Positions 52,729 through 62,127 of a stretch of 64,000 nt of DNA are shown here, piece by piece. Source of the stretch: Rhodopseudomonas rhenobacensis (GTDB lineage: Bacteria > Pseudomonadota > Alphaproteobacteria > Rhizobiales > Xanthobacteraceae); contig NZ_JACHIH010000025.1 of assembly GCF_014203125.1 (NCBI RefSeq), forward strand, positions 1-64,000. Direction: 5' to 3'. Below the pieces are notes generated by a model. The model saw only the letters and a list, made by a program, of their open reading frames with translations, did not search any database and was not told where the DNA came from. Made by a program: the position numbers and the translations under genes. Positions within the stretch are counted from its first letter, which is position 1, and each line of letters begins with the position of its first letter.

Positions 52729-54396
52729 ATGCGTATGATTGGTTATGTCGCTCGGCAAACCGCCGCGGCCGTCTTCATGCTGACCACTGCGAGCACGCTC
52801 GCGTTGCCACAATCGGCGAGCGCGGAAACCGTGCTGCGCATCGGCATGACTGCTGCGGATGTGCCGCGCACGCTCGGGCAACCCGATCAGGGCTTCGAAG
52901 GCAATCGCTTCACCGGCCTCACGATGTACGACGCGCTGACGATGTGGGACCTGTCGTCCGCAACCAAAGCCAGCGTGGTAATCCCGGGCCTCGCCACCGA
53001 ATGGGCGGTGAACGACGCCGACAAGACCAAGTGGACGTTCAAGCTGCGCCCCGGCGTCAGCTTCCATGACGGCGCGCCGTTCAACGCCGACGCCGTGGTG
53101 TGGAACGTCGAGAAGGTGCTGAAGCAGGACGCGCCGCAATTCGACGCCAGCCAGGTCGGCGTCACCGCGTCGCGGATGCCGACGCTCATCTCGGCGAAGA
53201 AGATCGACGACATGACGGTGGAGCTGACCACCAAGGAGCCGGACAGCTTCCTGCCGATCAACCTCACCAACCTGTTCATGGCGAGCCCGAGCAAGTGGCA
53301 GGCGCTGTACGAGAAGGCCCAGGGCGGCGACGCCAAGGCGAAGTCGCAGGCGGCCTGGGCGTCATTCGCCAAGGACGCCTCCGGCACCGGGCCGTGGAAG
53401 ATGTCGAAGTTCACGCCGCGCGAACGGCTCGAACTCATCAAGAACGACAAGTATTGGGACACGGCGCGGGTGCCGCATGTCGACCGCCTTGTGCTATTGC
53501 CGATGCCTGAAGCCAACGCCCGCACCGCGGCGCTGTTGTCCGGCCAGGTCGACTGGATCGAGGCGCCGGCGCCCGACGCGGTCAAGGAGATCACCGCGCG
53601 CGGCTTCAAGATCGAGAAGAACGAGCAGCCGCATGTCTGGCCGTGGCAGTTCTCCCGCGTCGAAGGCTCGCCCTGGAACGACATCCGGGTGCGCCGCGCC
53701 GCCAATCTGTGCATCGATCGCGAAGGCCTGCGCGACGGCCTGCTCGCCGGATTGATGGTGCCGGCAACCGGCACCTTCGAGCCCGGCCATCCGTGGCGCG
53801 GCAAGCCGGAATTCCAGATCAAATACGACCTGCCGGCGGCGCAGAAGCTGATGAAGGAAGCGGGCTTCGGCCCGAGCAAGAAGCTCAGCGTCAAGGTGCA
53901 GACCTCGGCGTCGGGCTCCGGCCAGATGCTGCCGCTGCCGATGAACGAATATCTGCAGCAGGCGCTCGCCGAGTGCTACTTCGACGTCAAGCTCGACGTC
54001 ATCGAATGGAATACGCTGTTCACCAATTGGCGCCGCGGCACCAAGGATCCCTCCGCCAACGGCGCCAACGCCACCAACGTCACCTATGCGGCGATGGACC
54101 CGTTCTTCGCCATGGTGCGCTTCCTGCAATCCTCGATGGCGCCGCCGGTGTCGAACAATTGGGGCTACATCAACAATCCGAAGTTCGACGCGCTGGTGAC
54201 CAAGGCGCGCACCACCTTCGACGCGTCGCTGCGCGACGAAGCCTTGGCCGAACTGCACGCCGCCTCGGTCGACGACGCCGCCTTCCTCTACGTCGCCCAC
54301 GACGTCGGACCGCGGGCGCTGAGCCCGAAGGTCAAGGGCTTCGTGCAGCCGAAGAGCTGGTTCGTCGACTTCTCGCCGGTGACGCTGGCGCCGTGA
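52729..54396 (+). CDS. ABC transporter substrate-binding protein, family 5 (copy 2)
   Basis: A 555-residue periplasmic binding protein with a signal peptide (MRMIGYVARQTAAAVFMLTT, cleavage near ASA-ET). It shares many segments with copy 1, such as WTFKLRPGVSFHDGAPFNAD, MLPLPMNEYLQQA and ALSPKVKGFVQP. It heads an operon of two permeases, two ATPases and the AtzG/amidase pair. The amidase partner suggests the ligand is an amide-containing nitrogen compound, such as a small peptide-like amide, opine or urea derivative. Ligand not predictable from sequence. Confidence 0.88.
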   Translation: MRMIGYVARQTAAAVFMLTTASTLALPQSASAETVLRIGMTAADVPRTLGQPDQGFEGNRFTGLTMYDALTMWDLSSATKASVVIPGLATEWAVNDADKTKWTFKLRPGVSFHDGAPFNADAVVWNVEKVLKQDAPQFDASQVGVTASRMPTLISAKKIDDMTVELTTKEPDSFLPINLTNLFMASPSKWQALYEKAQGGDAKAKSQAAWASFAKDASGTGPWKMSKFTPRERLELIKNDKYWDTARVPHVDRLVLLPMPEANARTAALLSGQVDWIEAPAPDAVKEITARGFKIEKNEQPHVWPWQFSRVEGSPWNDIRVRRAANLCIDREGLRDGLLAGLMVPATGTFEPGHPWRGKPEFQIKYDLPAAQKLMKEAGFGPSKKLSVKVQTSASGSGQMLPLPMNEYLQQALAECYFDVKLDVIEWNTLFTNWRRGTKDPSANGANATNVTYAAMDPFFAMVRFLQSSMAPPVSNNWGYINNPKFDALVTKARTTFDASLRDEALAELHAASVDDAAFLYVAHDVGPRALSPKVKGFVQPKSWFVDFSPVTLAP

Positions 54397-54401
54397 TCAA
54401 G

Positions 54402-54526
54402 GTGTCCCGGACGCGGTGCGGCATTCTTCATGCCGCTCCGCGAGCCGGGACCGTAGCAAATGCCGTCTCTCGAACGGTCCCGGCTCGTAGCGCTGCGCTA
54501 CGGCGCAGCACGACGTCCGGGACACG
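54402..54526. repeat. Repeat family B, copy 4 (inside an operon)
   Basis: Starts GGTGTCCCGGACGC and ends ACGTCCGGGACACG, with inner GAGCCGGGACCG and CGGTCCCGGCTC. Unlike the other copies it lies between two genes of one operon (binding protein and first permease). Folded in the mRNA it could lower expression of the downstream genes relative to the binding protein. Confidence 0.85.
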
Positions 54527-54556
54527 CTCTGCTGACAATCTGATGAAAGAACCGCA

Positions 54557-55510
54557 TTGTTCATCTATATCGCCCGTCGCATCGTCTATGTGATCCCGAT
54601 CGTGATCAGCGTCGCGCTGGTGTGCTTCCTGTTGGTGCACATCACGCCCGGCGATCCTTTGGTGGCGGTGCTGCCCGCCGACGCCTCGCAGGAATTGGCC
54701 GCGCAGCTGCGCGTCGCCTACGGCTTCGACCGGCCGCTGCCGGTGCAGTTCGGGCTGTGGTTGTGGAAGGCGCTGCACGGCGATCTCGGCAATTCGATCG
54801 CCACCGGCCGCCCGGTGCTCGCCGAAGTGCTGCGCGCGGTCGGCAACACGGTGACGCTGGCGATTGCGGCGGCGACCATCGGCTTTTCGTTCGGGCTGTT
54901 CTTCGGCCTCGTCGCCGGTTACTTCCGTGACACATGGATCGACAAGGTGGCGACCTCGATCGCGATCGCCGGCGTCTCGGTGCCGCATTATTGGCTCGGC
55001 ATGGTGCTGGTGATCATCTTCTCGGTGCAGCTGAACTGGCTGCCCGCGGTCGGCGCCGGCCCCGGCGGCTCCGGACAATGGGGCTGGGACTGGGAGCACC
55101 TGAAATATCTGGTGCTGCCGGCGATCACCACCTCCGTCATTCCGATGGGCATCGTCACCCGCACGGTGCGGGCACTGACCGGCGATATCCTGTCGCAGGA
55201 TTTCGTCGAGGCGTTGCGCGCCAAGGGGCTGCGCGAGACCGGCGTATTCCGGCACGTCATCAAGAACGCTGCACCCACCGCGCTCGCCGTGATGGGGCTG
55301 CAACTCGGCTACATGCTCGGCGGCTCGATCCTGATCGAGACGGTGTTCTCCTGGCCGGGCTCCGGGCTGTTGTTGAACTCCGCGATCTTCCAGCGCGACC
55401 TGCCGCTGTTGCAGGGCACCATCCTGGTGCTGGCGCTGTTCTTCGTGTTTCTCAATCTCGTCGTCGACATCGCGCAGGCCGCGATCGATCCGCGCATCAA
55501 GCGGAGCTGA
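54557..55510 (+). CDS. ABC transporter permease, DppB/GsiC type
   Basis: A 317-residue inner-membrane permease with six transmembrane helices. Family marks: VCFLLVHITPGDP near the N-terminus, and the EAA loop in DFVEALRAKGLRETGVFRHV preceding IKNAAPTALAVMG. The start is a TTG at 54557 (MFIYIARRIVYV); no in-frame ATG gives the first helix. Located 30 bases after repeat B. It pairs with the next permease. Confidence 0.9.
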   Translation: MFIYIARRIVYVIPIVISVALVCFLLVHITPGDPLVAVLPADASQELAAQLRVAYGFDRPLPVQFGLWLWKALHGDLGNSIATGRPVLAEVLRAVGNTVTLAIAAATIGFSFGLFFGLVAGYFRDTWIDKVATSIAIAGVSVPHYWLGMVLVIIFSVQLNWLPAVGAGPGGSGQWGWDWEHLKYLVLPAITTSVIPMGIVTRTVRALTGDILSQDFVEALRAKGLRETGVFRHVIKNAAPTALAVMGLQLGYMLGGSILIETVFSWPGSGLLLNSAIFQRDLPLLQGTILVLALFFVFLNLVVDIAQAAIDPRIKRS

Positions 55511-55526
55511 GCAGGATGGGCCGCCG

Positions 55527-56414
55527 ATGACCACGATGACCGACACCGCGCTGCAGAGCGCTCCTGCTACCCCAGCGCGCGGCTATTGGGCCACGGTCGG
55601 CCGCCGGCTGCGCCGCGACAAGGTGGCGATGGGCTGCGCGCTGATCCTGTTGCTGATCTTCGTCTCGGCGCTGGTGGCGCCGTGGCTCGGGCTTGCCGAT
55701 CCCTATCAGGGCTCGATGATCCGAAGGCTGAAGCCGATCGGCACGCCGAACTACTTGCTCGGCACCGACGAGCTCGGCCGCGACATGCTGGCGCGGCTGG
55801 TCTATGGCGGCCGGCTGTCGCTGCTGATCGGCATCCTGCCGGTGATCCTGGCGTTCGGCATCGGCACTTCGCTGGGCCTCGTCGCCGGCTATGTCGGCGG
55901 CAAGCTCAACACCGCGATCATGCGCACCGTCGACGTGTTCTACGCGTTTCCCTCGGTGCTGCTGGCGATCGCGATCTCCGGCGCGCTCGGCGCCGGCATC
56001 ACCAATTCCATCGTGTCGCTCACCGTGGTGTTCGTGCCGCAGATCACCCGCGTTGCGGAGAGTGTCACCACCGGGGTGCGCAACATGGACTTCGTCGAGG
56101 CGGCGCGGGCGTCGGGGGCCGACGCCTTCACCATCATGCGGGTGCATATGCTCGGCAACGTACTGGGGCCGATCTTCGTCTACGCCACGGGATTGATCTC
56201 GGTGTCGATGATCCTCGCCGCCGGCCTCTCGTTCCTCGGGCTCGGCACCAAACCGCCGGAGCCGGAATGGGGCTTGATGCTGAACACGCTGCGCACCGCG
56301 ATCTACGTCAATCCATGGGTCGCCGCCTTGCCCGGCGCGATGATCTTCGCGGTCTCGATCTGCTTCAACCTCTTGAGCGACGGCATGCGCAGCGCGATGG
56401 ACATCAGGAATTGA
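55527..56414 (+). CDS. ABC transporter permease, DppC type
   Basis: A 295-residue inner-membrane permease. After a short cytosolic N-terminus comes a first helix (MGCALILLLIFVSALVAPWL), then a conserved LLGTDELGRDMLARLVYGGR, and the EAA motif in VEAARASGADAFTIMRVHML. Typical of DppC/OppC. It begins 16 bases after the previous gene's stop. Confidence 0.92.
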   Translation: MTTMTDTALQSAPATPARGYWATVGRRLRRDKVAMGCALILLLIFVSALVAPWLGLADPYQGSMIRRLKPIGTPNYLLGTDELGRDMLARLVYGGRLSLLIGILPVILAFGIGTSLGLVAGYVGGKLNTAIMRTVDVFYAFPSVLLAIAISGALGAGITNSIVSLTVVFVPQITRVAESVTTGVRNMDFVEAARASGADAFTIMRVHMLGNVLGPIFVYATGLISVSMILAAGLSFLGLGTKPPEPEWGLMLNTLRTAIYVNPWVAALPGAMIFAVSICFNLLSDGMRSAMDIRN

Positions 56415-56418
56415 TGGC

Positions 56419-57507
56419 ATGACCGACATTCTCGACCCACTCGACGCAATCGAAAAACTGGAGCCGATCGAAGACATCGGCGGCGTCGCGCAGCCGCTGT
56501 TGAAGGTCAACGGCCTGACCAAGCATTTCCCGGTGCGCGGCGGGCCGTTCGCGCCGAGCAAGACGGTGCGCGCGGTCGACGACGTCTCGTTCGCCATCGC
56601 CAAGGGCGAGACGCTGGGCATCGTCGGCGAATCCGGCTGCGGCAAGTCGACCACCGCGCGCCTCCTGATGCATCTGATGCCGAGCTCGAGCGGCGAGATC
56701 ATCTTCGACGCGAGGCAGGTCGGGCGCCAGCTCTCGTTGCGCGAATTGCGCCGCGGCATGCAGATGGTGTTTCAGGACAGCTACGCCTCGCTCAACCCGC
56801 GGCTCACCATCGAGGAATCCATCGCGTTCGGTCCCAAGGTGCACGGCATGGCCGACGCCGCGTCGCGCGTTTTAGCGCGCGAACTGCTCGGCAAGGTCGG
56901 CTTGCGGCCGGAGAATTTCGCCAACCGCTATCCGCACGAGATTTCGGGTGGTCAACGCCAGCGCGTCAACATCGCCCGCGCGCTGGCGCTGTCGCCGCGG
57001 CTGGTGATTCTGGACGAAGCGGTGTCGGCGCTCGACAAATCGGTCGAGGCGCAGGTGCTCAATCTGTTGGTCGACCTGAAGCGCGAATTCGGCCTGACCT
57101 ATCTGTTCATCAGCCACGACCTCAACGTGGTGCGCTACATCTCGGACCGGGTGCTGGTGATGTATCTCGGCGAAGTGGTCGAGGTCGGCCCGGTCGACGA
57201 GGTGTGGGACGCCCCCGCGCATCCCTATACGCGGGCGCTGTTGGCGGCGATGCCATCGTCCGATCCCGACCATCGCACGCAGGTGCCGCCGATCACCGGC
57301 GACCCGCCGAACCCGATCGATCCGCCGAAGGGCTGCCGGTTTCACCCGCGCTGCCCGTTCGCCGAGCCGCTGTGCTCAGGCGCCACGCCGAAGCTCACCG
57401 AACTCAATCCGACCGGCCACCAGGCCGCCTGCACCATGGCGATCCCCGGCTCGGGACACAGCCGCGCGCCAGCCAAGGAAGTACAGAACGATGTCGACGA
57501 AACCTGA
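56419..57507 (+). CDS. ABC transporter ATPase, OppF/DppF type
   Basis: A 362-residue ATPase. Walker A GESGCGKST is at 70-78, the ABC signature ISGGQRQR follows, then Walker B LVILDEAVSALD, and the C-terminal oligopeptide-type domain PKGCRFHPRCPFAEPLC with its Cys cluster. Its 3' end overlaps the AtzG-like gene by 17 bases. Together with the later ATPase it powers the two permeases. Confidence 0.92.
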   Translation: MTDILDPLDAIEKLEPIEDIGGVAQPLLKVNGLTKHFPVRGGPFAPSKTVRAVDDVSFAIAKGETLGIVGESGCGKSTTARLLMHLMPSSSGEIIFDARQVGRQLSLRELRRGMQMVFQDSYASLNPRLTIEESIAFGPKVHGMADAASRVLARELLGKVGLRPENFANRYPHEISGGQRQRVNIARALALSPRLVILDEAVSALDKSVEAQVLNLLVDLKREFGLTYLFISHDLNVVRYISDRVLVMYLGEVVEVGPVDEVWDAPAHPYTRALLAAMPSSDPDHRTQVPPITGDPPNPIDPPKGCRFHPRCPFAEPLCSGATPKLTELNPTGHQAACTMAIPGSGHSRAPAKEVQNDVDET

Positions 57508-57691
57508 GTCCGCGACGATCAAGGCGATGGCGGCGGTGGCCGGCGTCACCGTCAGCAACGAAGTGGCGGCGCGGATCGCCAATTCGATCGGCCCGGCGTT
57601 CGAGGGCTTCGCGCCGATCGCAGGATCCTTGCCGTTCGATCTGGAGCCGGCAAGCTTCGTCGTGGTGCAGAATGCGAAGGCCGCGTCATGA
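57491..57691 (+). CDS. AtzG-like amidase partner (DUF4089)
   Basis: A 66-residue protein with the AtzG/DUF4089 pattern: a helical first half (VSNEVAARIANSIGPAFEGF) and the end FDLEPASFVVVQNAK. In the cyanuric-acid pathway AtzG pairs with the amidase AtzE to form 1-carboxybiuret hydrolase, and it is usually encoded directly before an amidase gene as here. The stop overlaps the amidase ATG (ATGA). It suggests the amidase works in a complex. Easily missed in annotation. Confidence 0.78.
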   Translation: MSTKPESATIKAMAAVAGVTVSNEVAARIANSIGPAFEGFAPIAGSLPFDLEPASFVVVQNAKAAS

Positions 57692-59103
57692 GCGCGAGCG
57701 ATCCGGCGCTGCTGTCGCTGAGCGAAATCGCAACGGCGATCGCGCAGAAGAAATTCTCCTCGCGCGAAGCCACCTTCGCCTGCCTGAACCGCATCGCGGC
57801 CTTGCAGCCCAAACTCAACGCCTTCATTGCGATCGAGCCCGAGGACGCGCTGGCCGCGGCCGACGCCGCCGATGTCGCGCTGGCGCATGGCGACAACAAA
57901 GGCGCGCTGCATGGCGTGCCGCTGGCGCACAAGGACATGTATTACGACCAGGGCTTTGTGGTGACCTGCGGCTCCAAGATCCGCCGCGATTTCGTGGCGA
58001 CCACGACGTCGACGGCGCTGCAACGACTGAAGAATGCCGGCACGGTGCGGCTCGGCTCGCTGCAGATGTCGGAATTCGCCTATGGGCCGACCGGCCACAA
58101 CGCGCATTTCGGCGCGGTGCATAATCCCTGGGACCTTGACCACATCACCGGCGGCTCATCGTCCGGCTCAGGCTCAGCGGTGGCGGCACGACTGACCTAT
58201 GCGGCGCTCGGCTCCGACACCGGCGGCTCGATCCGGATGCCGGCGCATTTCTGCGGCGTCACCGGCTTGAAGACCACGGTCGGCCTCGTCAGCCGCGCCG
58301 GCGCGATGCCGCTGTCGCAATCGCTCGACACCGTGGGGCCGTTGGCGCGTAGCGCCGAAGACTGCGCGCTGCTGCTCGGCCTGATGGCCGGCGCCGATCC
58401 CGCCGATCCGACCTGCAGCACGCGCGCCGTGCCGGACTATCTCGCCGCGACTAAAGGATCGCTACAAGGCGTCCGCATCGGCATTCCCAGCGCGTTCTAT
58501 GTCGACGACCTCGATCCCGAAGTCGCGCGGGTGCTCGACGACACCCGGTCCGCGCTGCAACGCGAAGGCGCCGACATCGTCAAGGTCGAGCTGCCCGACC
58601 AGCGCCAGCTCTCGGCGGCGTGCCAATTGGTGCTCGCGGTCGAGGCCGCCGGCTTTCACACAAGCTGGATGATCGAGCGGCCGCAGGACTACGGCCCGCA
58701 AGTGTTGATGCGGCTGCAGAACGCGCTGGCGATTCCGGCCGTGACCTATCTCGAAGCGATGCGCTGGCGCGGTCCGGCGCTCGCCGCGCATCTCGCAGCA
58801 TCGGCTGGCGTCGACGCGGTGCTGGCGCCGGTGGCGCCGGTGGCGGCGCCGACCATCGCGGAGAGCGACGTCGGCAATTCGCTCGACGCCGAGGCGGTGA
58901 TTCAGCGGCTGACTCGCTTCACCCGGCCGATCAACTATCTCGGCCTGCCGGCGCTGGCGCTGCCCTGCGGGTTCACCCCAGCCGGTCTGCCGGTCGGGCT
59001 GCAAGTCATCGGCAAGCCGTTCGACGAGGCGATGCTGCTGCGGATCGGCGCAGCCTGGCAGCGCGCCACCGACTTTCACAGCAAGACGCCGGAGCTTGCA
59101 TGA
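57688..59103 (+). CDS. Amidase (amidase-signature family), AtzE-like
   Basis: A 471-residue amidase-signature enzyme. The Ser-cisSer-Lys triad is readable: Lys82 in GVPLAHKDMYY, cis-Ser158 in GGSSSGSGSAVAARL and the nucleophile Ser181 in GSDTGGSIRMPA. It lies between the two ABC ATPase genes, and the ATG of the second ATPase overlaps its stop. Together with the AtzG-like protein it should hydrolyse the transported amide, releasing ammonia. Substrate unknown; cytoplasmic, no signal peptide. Confidence 0.9.
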   Translation: MSASDPALLSLSEIATAIAQKKFSSREATFACLNRIAALQPKLNAFIAIEPEDALAAADAADVALAHGDNKGALHGVPLAHKDMYYDQGFVVTCGSKIRRDFVATTTSTALQRLKNAGTVRLGSLQMSEFAYGPTGHNAHFGAVHNPWDLDHITGGSSSGSGSAVAARLTYAALGSDTGGSIRMPAHFCGVTGLKTTVGLVSRAGAMPLSQSLDTVGPLARSAEDCALLLGLMAGADPADPTCSTRAVPDYLAATKGSLQGVRIGIPSAFYVDDLDPEVARVLDDTRSALQREGADIVKVELPDQRQLSAACQLVLAVEAAGFHTSWMIERPQDYGPQVLMRLQNALAIPAVTYLEAMRWRGPALAAHLAASAGVDAVLAPVAPVAAPTIAESDVGNSLDAEAVIQRLTRFTRPINYLGLPALALPCGFTPAGLPVGLQVIGKPFDEAMLLRIGAAWQRATDFHSKTPELA

Positions 59104-60125
59104 GCAACCTGGTCGAGGTCAAAAATCTCAACATCCGCTTCACCGGCGAACGCACCGTGCATGCGGTGAACGACCTCAGCCTGTCGCTCGGCGAGGGCGA
59201 AGTGCTCGGGTTGCTCGGCGAATCCGGCTCCGGCAAGAGCGTGACGCTGCGCGCCCTGATGCGGCTGTTGCCGAAGAAGCGCACGCAGATTTCCGGCTCC
59301 GTCAACGTGCTCGGCCAAGACGTGCTGGCGCTCGATGATGACGGGCTGTCGGCGTTTCGCGGCCAGACCGCGTCGATGATCTTCCAGGAGCCGGCGCTGG
59401 CGCTCGACCCGGTCTACACCATCGGCCGGCAGATCGCCGAAAGCGTGATGCGCCACGAAGGCAAGAGCCACGCCGAGGCGCAGGCGCGCGCGCTGCAGAT
59501 GCTCGAAGTGGTGCGGATCCCGTCGGCCAAGCGCCGGTTAGATGCCTATCCGCACGAGATGTCGGGCGGGATGCGGCAGCGCGCGATGATCGCGCTGGCC
59601 TTGGCCTGCAAGCCCAAGATCCTGCTCGCCGACGAGCCCACCACCGCGCTCGACGCCACCGTGCAGATCCAGATCCTGCTGCTGCTGCGCGAATTGCAGC
59701 GCGAATTCGGCATGTCGGTGATCTTCGTCACCCACGACATCGGCGTGGCGATCGAGATCTGCGACCGCGTTGCGGTGATGTATGCCGGGCAGATCGTCGA
59801 ACAAGGAACGCTGAGCCAGATCGTGCGCACGCCGCTGCATCCCTATGCGCAGGGGCTGCTGGCCTCCACCGTGCACGGCGCCAAGCGCGGCGCGAGGCTG
59901 GAAACCATCCCGGGCACCCCGCCATCGCTCGACAAGGCGCCGACCGCCTGCTCGTTCGCGCCGCGCTGCCGCTACGCCCAGCCGCGCTGCGTCGAGGCGC
60001 TGCCGCCGGACGTCCAGGTCGGGCCGAACCGCACCGCGCGTTGCATCCTGGCCGAGCCGATCGCCGACGGTGCCGCGCCGGCGCGCGCCGCCGATGCTGT
60101 TGCGGGCGGGCTCGATCTCGCCTAA
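59100..60125 (+). CDS. ABC transporter ATPase, OppD/DppD type
   Basis: A 341-residue ATPase. Walker A GESGSGKSV lies at 40-48, signature MSGGMRQR, Walker B ILLADEPTTALDATVQ, and the C-terminal oligopeptide domain CSFAPRCRYAQPRC. The ATG at 59100 overlaps the amidase stop. The frame is open upstream across the amidase gene, but that is a shadow. Last gene of the amidase-transporter operon; nasT follows 46 bases later. Confidence 0.92.
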   Translation: MSNLVEVKNLNIRFTGERTVHAVNDLSLSLGEGEVLGLLGESGSGKSVTLRALMRLLPKKRTQISGSVNVLGQDVLALDDDGLSAFRGQTASMIFQEPALALDPVYTIGRQIAESVMRHEGKSHAEAQARALQMLEVVRIPSAKRRLDAYPHEMSGGMRQRAMIALALACKPKILLADEPTTALDATVQIQILLLLRELQREFGMSVIFVTHDIGVAIEICDRVAVMYAGQIVEQGTLSQIVRTPLHPYAQGLLASTVHGAKRGARLETIPGTPPSLDKAPTACSFAPRCRYAQPRCVEALPPDVQVGPNRTARCILAEPIADGAAPARAADAVAGGLDLA

Positions 60126-60171
60126 GCGATCGGGGAGTCTTGCTTCGACAGCCTTTGAGTGACGTCGCGCC

Positions 60172-60756
60172 ATGGAATCCCCGCTGAAGATCGTCATCGT
60201 CGATGAAAGTCCGGTGCGGGCCGCGATCCTCAAGGATGGGCTGCGCGAAGCCGGCGTGTCGCAGGTGATCCATCTGGAGGCCACCACCAATCTGTTGGCG
60301 CGGGTCTATGAGATCGACCCCGACGTCATCCTGATCGACCTCGAGAACCCCAGCCGCGACATGCTGGAGCAGATGTTCCAGGTCAGCCGCATCGTCAAGC
60401 GGCCGGTCGCGATGTTCGTCGACCAGAGCGACACCGCCTCGATCCAGGCCTCGGTCGACGCCGGGGTCTCCGCCTATATCGTCGACGGGCTGAAGAAGGA
60501 GCGGATGAAGCACATCCTCGATCTGTGCATCTCGCGCTTCAACGCGTTCTCCAAACTGCAGAGCGAGCTCGACCGCGCCAAGACCGCGCTCGACGACCGC
60601 AAGGTGATCGACCGCGCCAAGGGCATTTTGATGAAGGCCAAGTCGCTCACCGAAGAGCAGGCCTATGTGATGCTGCGCAGTGCGGCGATGAACGAGAAGA
60701 AGAAGATCGCCGAGATCGCCCAGTCGGTGATCACCGCGTCGGAGATGTTGAAATGA
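60172..60756 (+). CDS. nasT: NasT, ANTAR antitermination response regulator
   Basis: A 194-residue protein. Pseudo-receiver domain: IVIVDESPVRAAILKDGLRE, then DVILIDLENPSRDMLEQM. The C-terminal ANTAR RNA-binding domain is seen in DRKVIDRAKGILMKAKSLTE and EEQAYVMLRSAAMNEKKKIA. NasT binds the leader RNA of nitrate assimilation genes and prevents termination when nitrate releases it from NasS. Its stop overlaps the nasS ATG. The probable target leader is at 62128-62188. Confidence 0.9.
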   Translation: MESPLKIVIVDESPVRAAILKDGLREAGVSQVIHLEATTNLLARVYEIDPDVILIDLENPSRDMLEQMFQVSRIVKRPVAMFVDQSDTASIQASVDAGVSAYIVDGLKKERMKHILDLCISRFNAFSKLQSELDRAKTALDDRKVIDRAKGILMKAKSLTEEQAYVMLRSAAMNEKKKIAEIAQSVITASEMLK

Positions 60757-61916
60757 GCACGCGCTTGCGGATCGGGTTCATCCCGCTGGTCGATGCCGCG
60801 GCCTTGATCGTCGCGGTCGACAAGGGGTTCTGCGCCGCGGAAGGGCTCGACGTCGAACTGGTGCGGGAGATTTCCTGGGCCAATGTCCGCGACAAGCTCA
60901 ACATCGGGATGTTCGACGCCGCGCATATCCTGGCGCCGATCGCGATCGCCTCCAGCCTCGGCATCGGCCACGTCAAGGTGCCGATCGTCTCCGCCTTCGG
61001 GCTCGGCATCAACGGCAATGCGATCACGGTGTCGCCGGACCTCTACGCCGCGATCAAAGCCGCCGCCGACGGCGACCTGCTCGATCCGCTGGTGACGGCG
61101 CGCGCGCTGGCCCGCGTCATCGCCGAGCGCAAGCAAAAGGCGCTGGAGCCGCTGACCTTCGGCATGACGTTTCCGTTCTCCACCCACAATTACGACCTGC
61201 GGTTCTGGATGGCGGCGGGCGGCGTCGACCCGGACGAGGACGTGCGCCTGGTGGTGCTGCCGCCGCCGTTCATGGTGGACAGCCTCGCCAACAAGCATCT
61301 CGACGGCTTCTGCGTCGGCGCGCCATGGAATTCGGTCGCGATCGATCTCGGCATCGGCCACGTGCTGCACTTCACCTCGGAACTGTTGCAGCGGGTCGCC
61401 GAGAAGCTGTTGGCGGTGCGCGCGCCCTGGGCGGCGGAAAATCCTGATGTGATGATGGCGCTGGTCCGCGCCCACGCCCGCGCCGCGGACTATATCGAGG
61501 ACCTCGGCAACCGCGACGAGGTCGCGGCGCTGCTGACCGCTCCCGGCCGCATCGAAGTCACGCCGGAACTGATCCTGCGCACGCTCGACGGCCGGATGCG
61601 GGTGGCGCCGGACGGCACCGTGCGGCCCAGCGACCGCTATCTGCTGGTCGGCCGCGACGGCGCGGCGCGACCGGATCCGGTGCAGGCGGCGTGGTTCTAC
61701 GCCCAGATGGTGCGCTGGGGACAGGCGCCGCTGTCCAACGACCTACTCGCCGCCGCCAAGGCGGTGTTCCGGCCGGATCTCTACGACGCCGCGCTTGGCC
61801 CGACCGCGCCGCCGCCCGTCTCGGAGCCCGCCGATGGCATCGGCGCCTTCACCGGCCCGGCGTTCGATCCCGACGATATCGCCGGCTATCTCGCGGCGTG
61901 CCGGCGCCCCGGGTAA
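60753..61916 (+). CDS. nasS: NasS, cytoplasmic nitrate sensor
   Basis: A 387-residue NrtA/CmpA-type binding protein without a signal peptide: it begins directly with the first strand (LRIGFIPLVDAAALIVAVDK). It shares many segments with NrtA downstream (HILAPIAIA, TFPFSTHNYDLRFWMAAGGV, DGFCVGAPWN). NasS holds NasT inactive until it binds nitrate or nitrite. The ATG overlaps the nasT stop, so it is translated in step with it. Confidence 0.9.
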   Translation: MSTRLRIGFIPLVDAAALIVAVDKGFCAAEGLDVELVREISWANVRDKLNIGMFDAAHILAPIAIASSLGIGHVKVPIVSAFGLGINGNAITVSPDLYAAIKAAADGDLLDPLVTARALARVIAERKQKALEPLTFGMTFPFSTHNYDLRFWMAAGGVDPDEDVRLVVLPPPFMVDSLANKHLDGFCVGAPWNSVAIDLGIGHVLHFTSELLQRVAEKLLAVRAPWAAENPDVMMALVRAHARAADYIEDLGNRDEVAALLTAPGRIEVTPELILRTLDGRMRVAPDGTVRPSDRYLLVGRDGAARPDPVQAAWFYAQMVRWGQAPLSNDLLAAAKAVFRPDLYDAALGPTAPPPVSEPADGIGAFTGPAFDPDDIAGYLAACRRPG

Positions 61917-62061
61917 ACACCAGGCGCGGCTTCGCACTGCACATTATTCGGGCCGCGCTGCCCAAGCGCGTCGCGTTCGGCGCCCGGAGCCGATCGCCGG
62001 GAACTGCCGGCCGAACCAACTAATCATTTGCTGATATTGAGATTTCCGTAACCGCGAGTAG

Positions 62062-62078
62062 TTGGCACGGAATTCGCT
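62062..62078 (+). promoter_or_regulatory. Candidate sigma-54 promoter of the nrt operon
   Basis: TTGGCACG, GAAT, TCGCT: GG and GC 12 bases apart, one mismatch to the -24/-12 consensus. It is about 190 bases before the nrtA ATG and would start the mRNA around 62088, just ahead of the ANTAR hairpin and terminator. Control by NtrC (nitrogen limitation) plus NasST (nitrate) would follow. Confidence 0.65.
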
Positions 62079-62127
62079 ACACTACGGCGAGGGCGCCGAC
62101 GCGGAGCCTGACGTTCATCGATGGTCT

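Noticed and set aside
62085-62100. First ANTAR hairpin of the nrt leader
   Set aside because: The stem is convincing, but the loop can be read as four or six bases and the A1-G4 rule does not fit cleanly.
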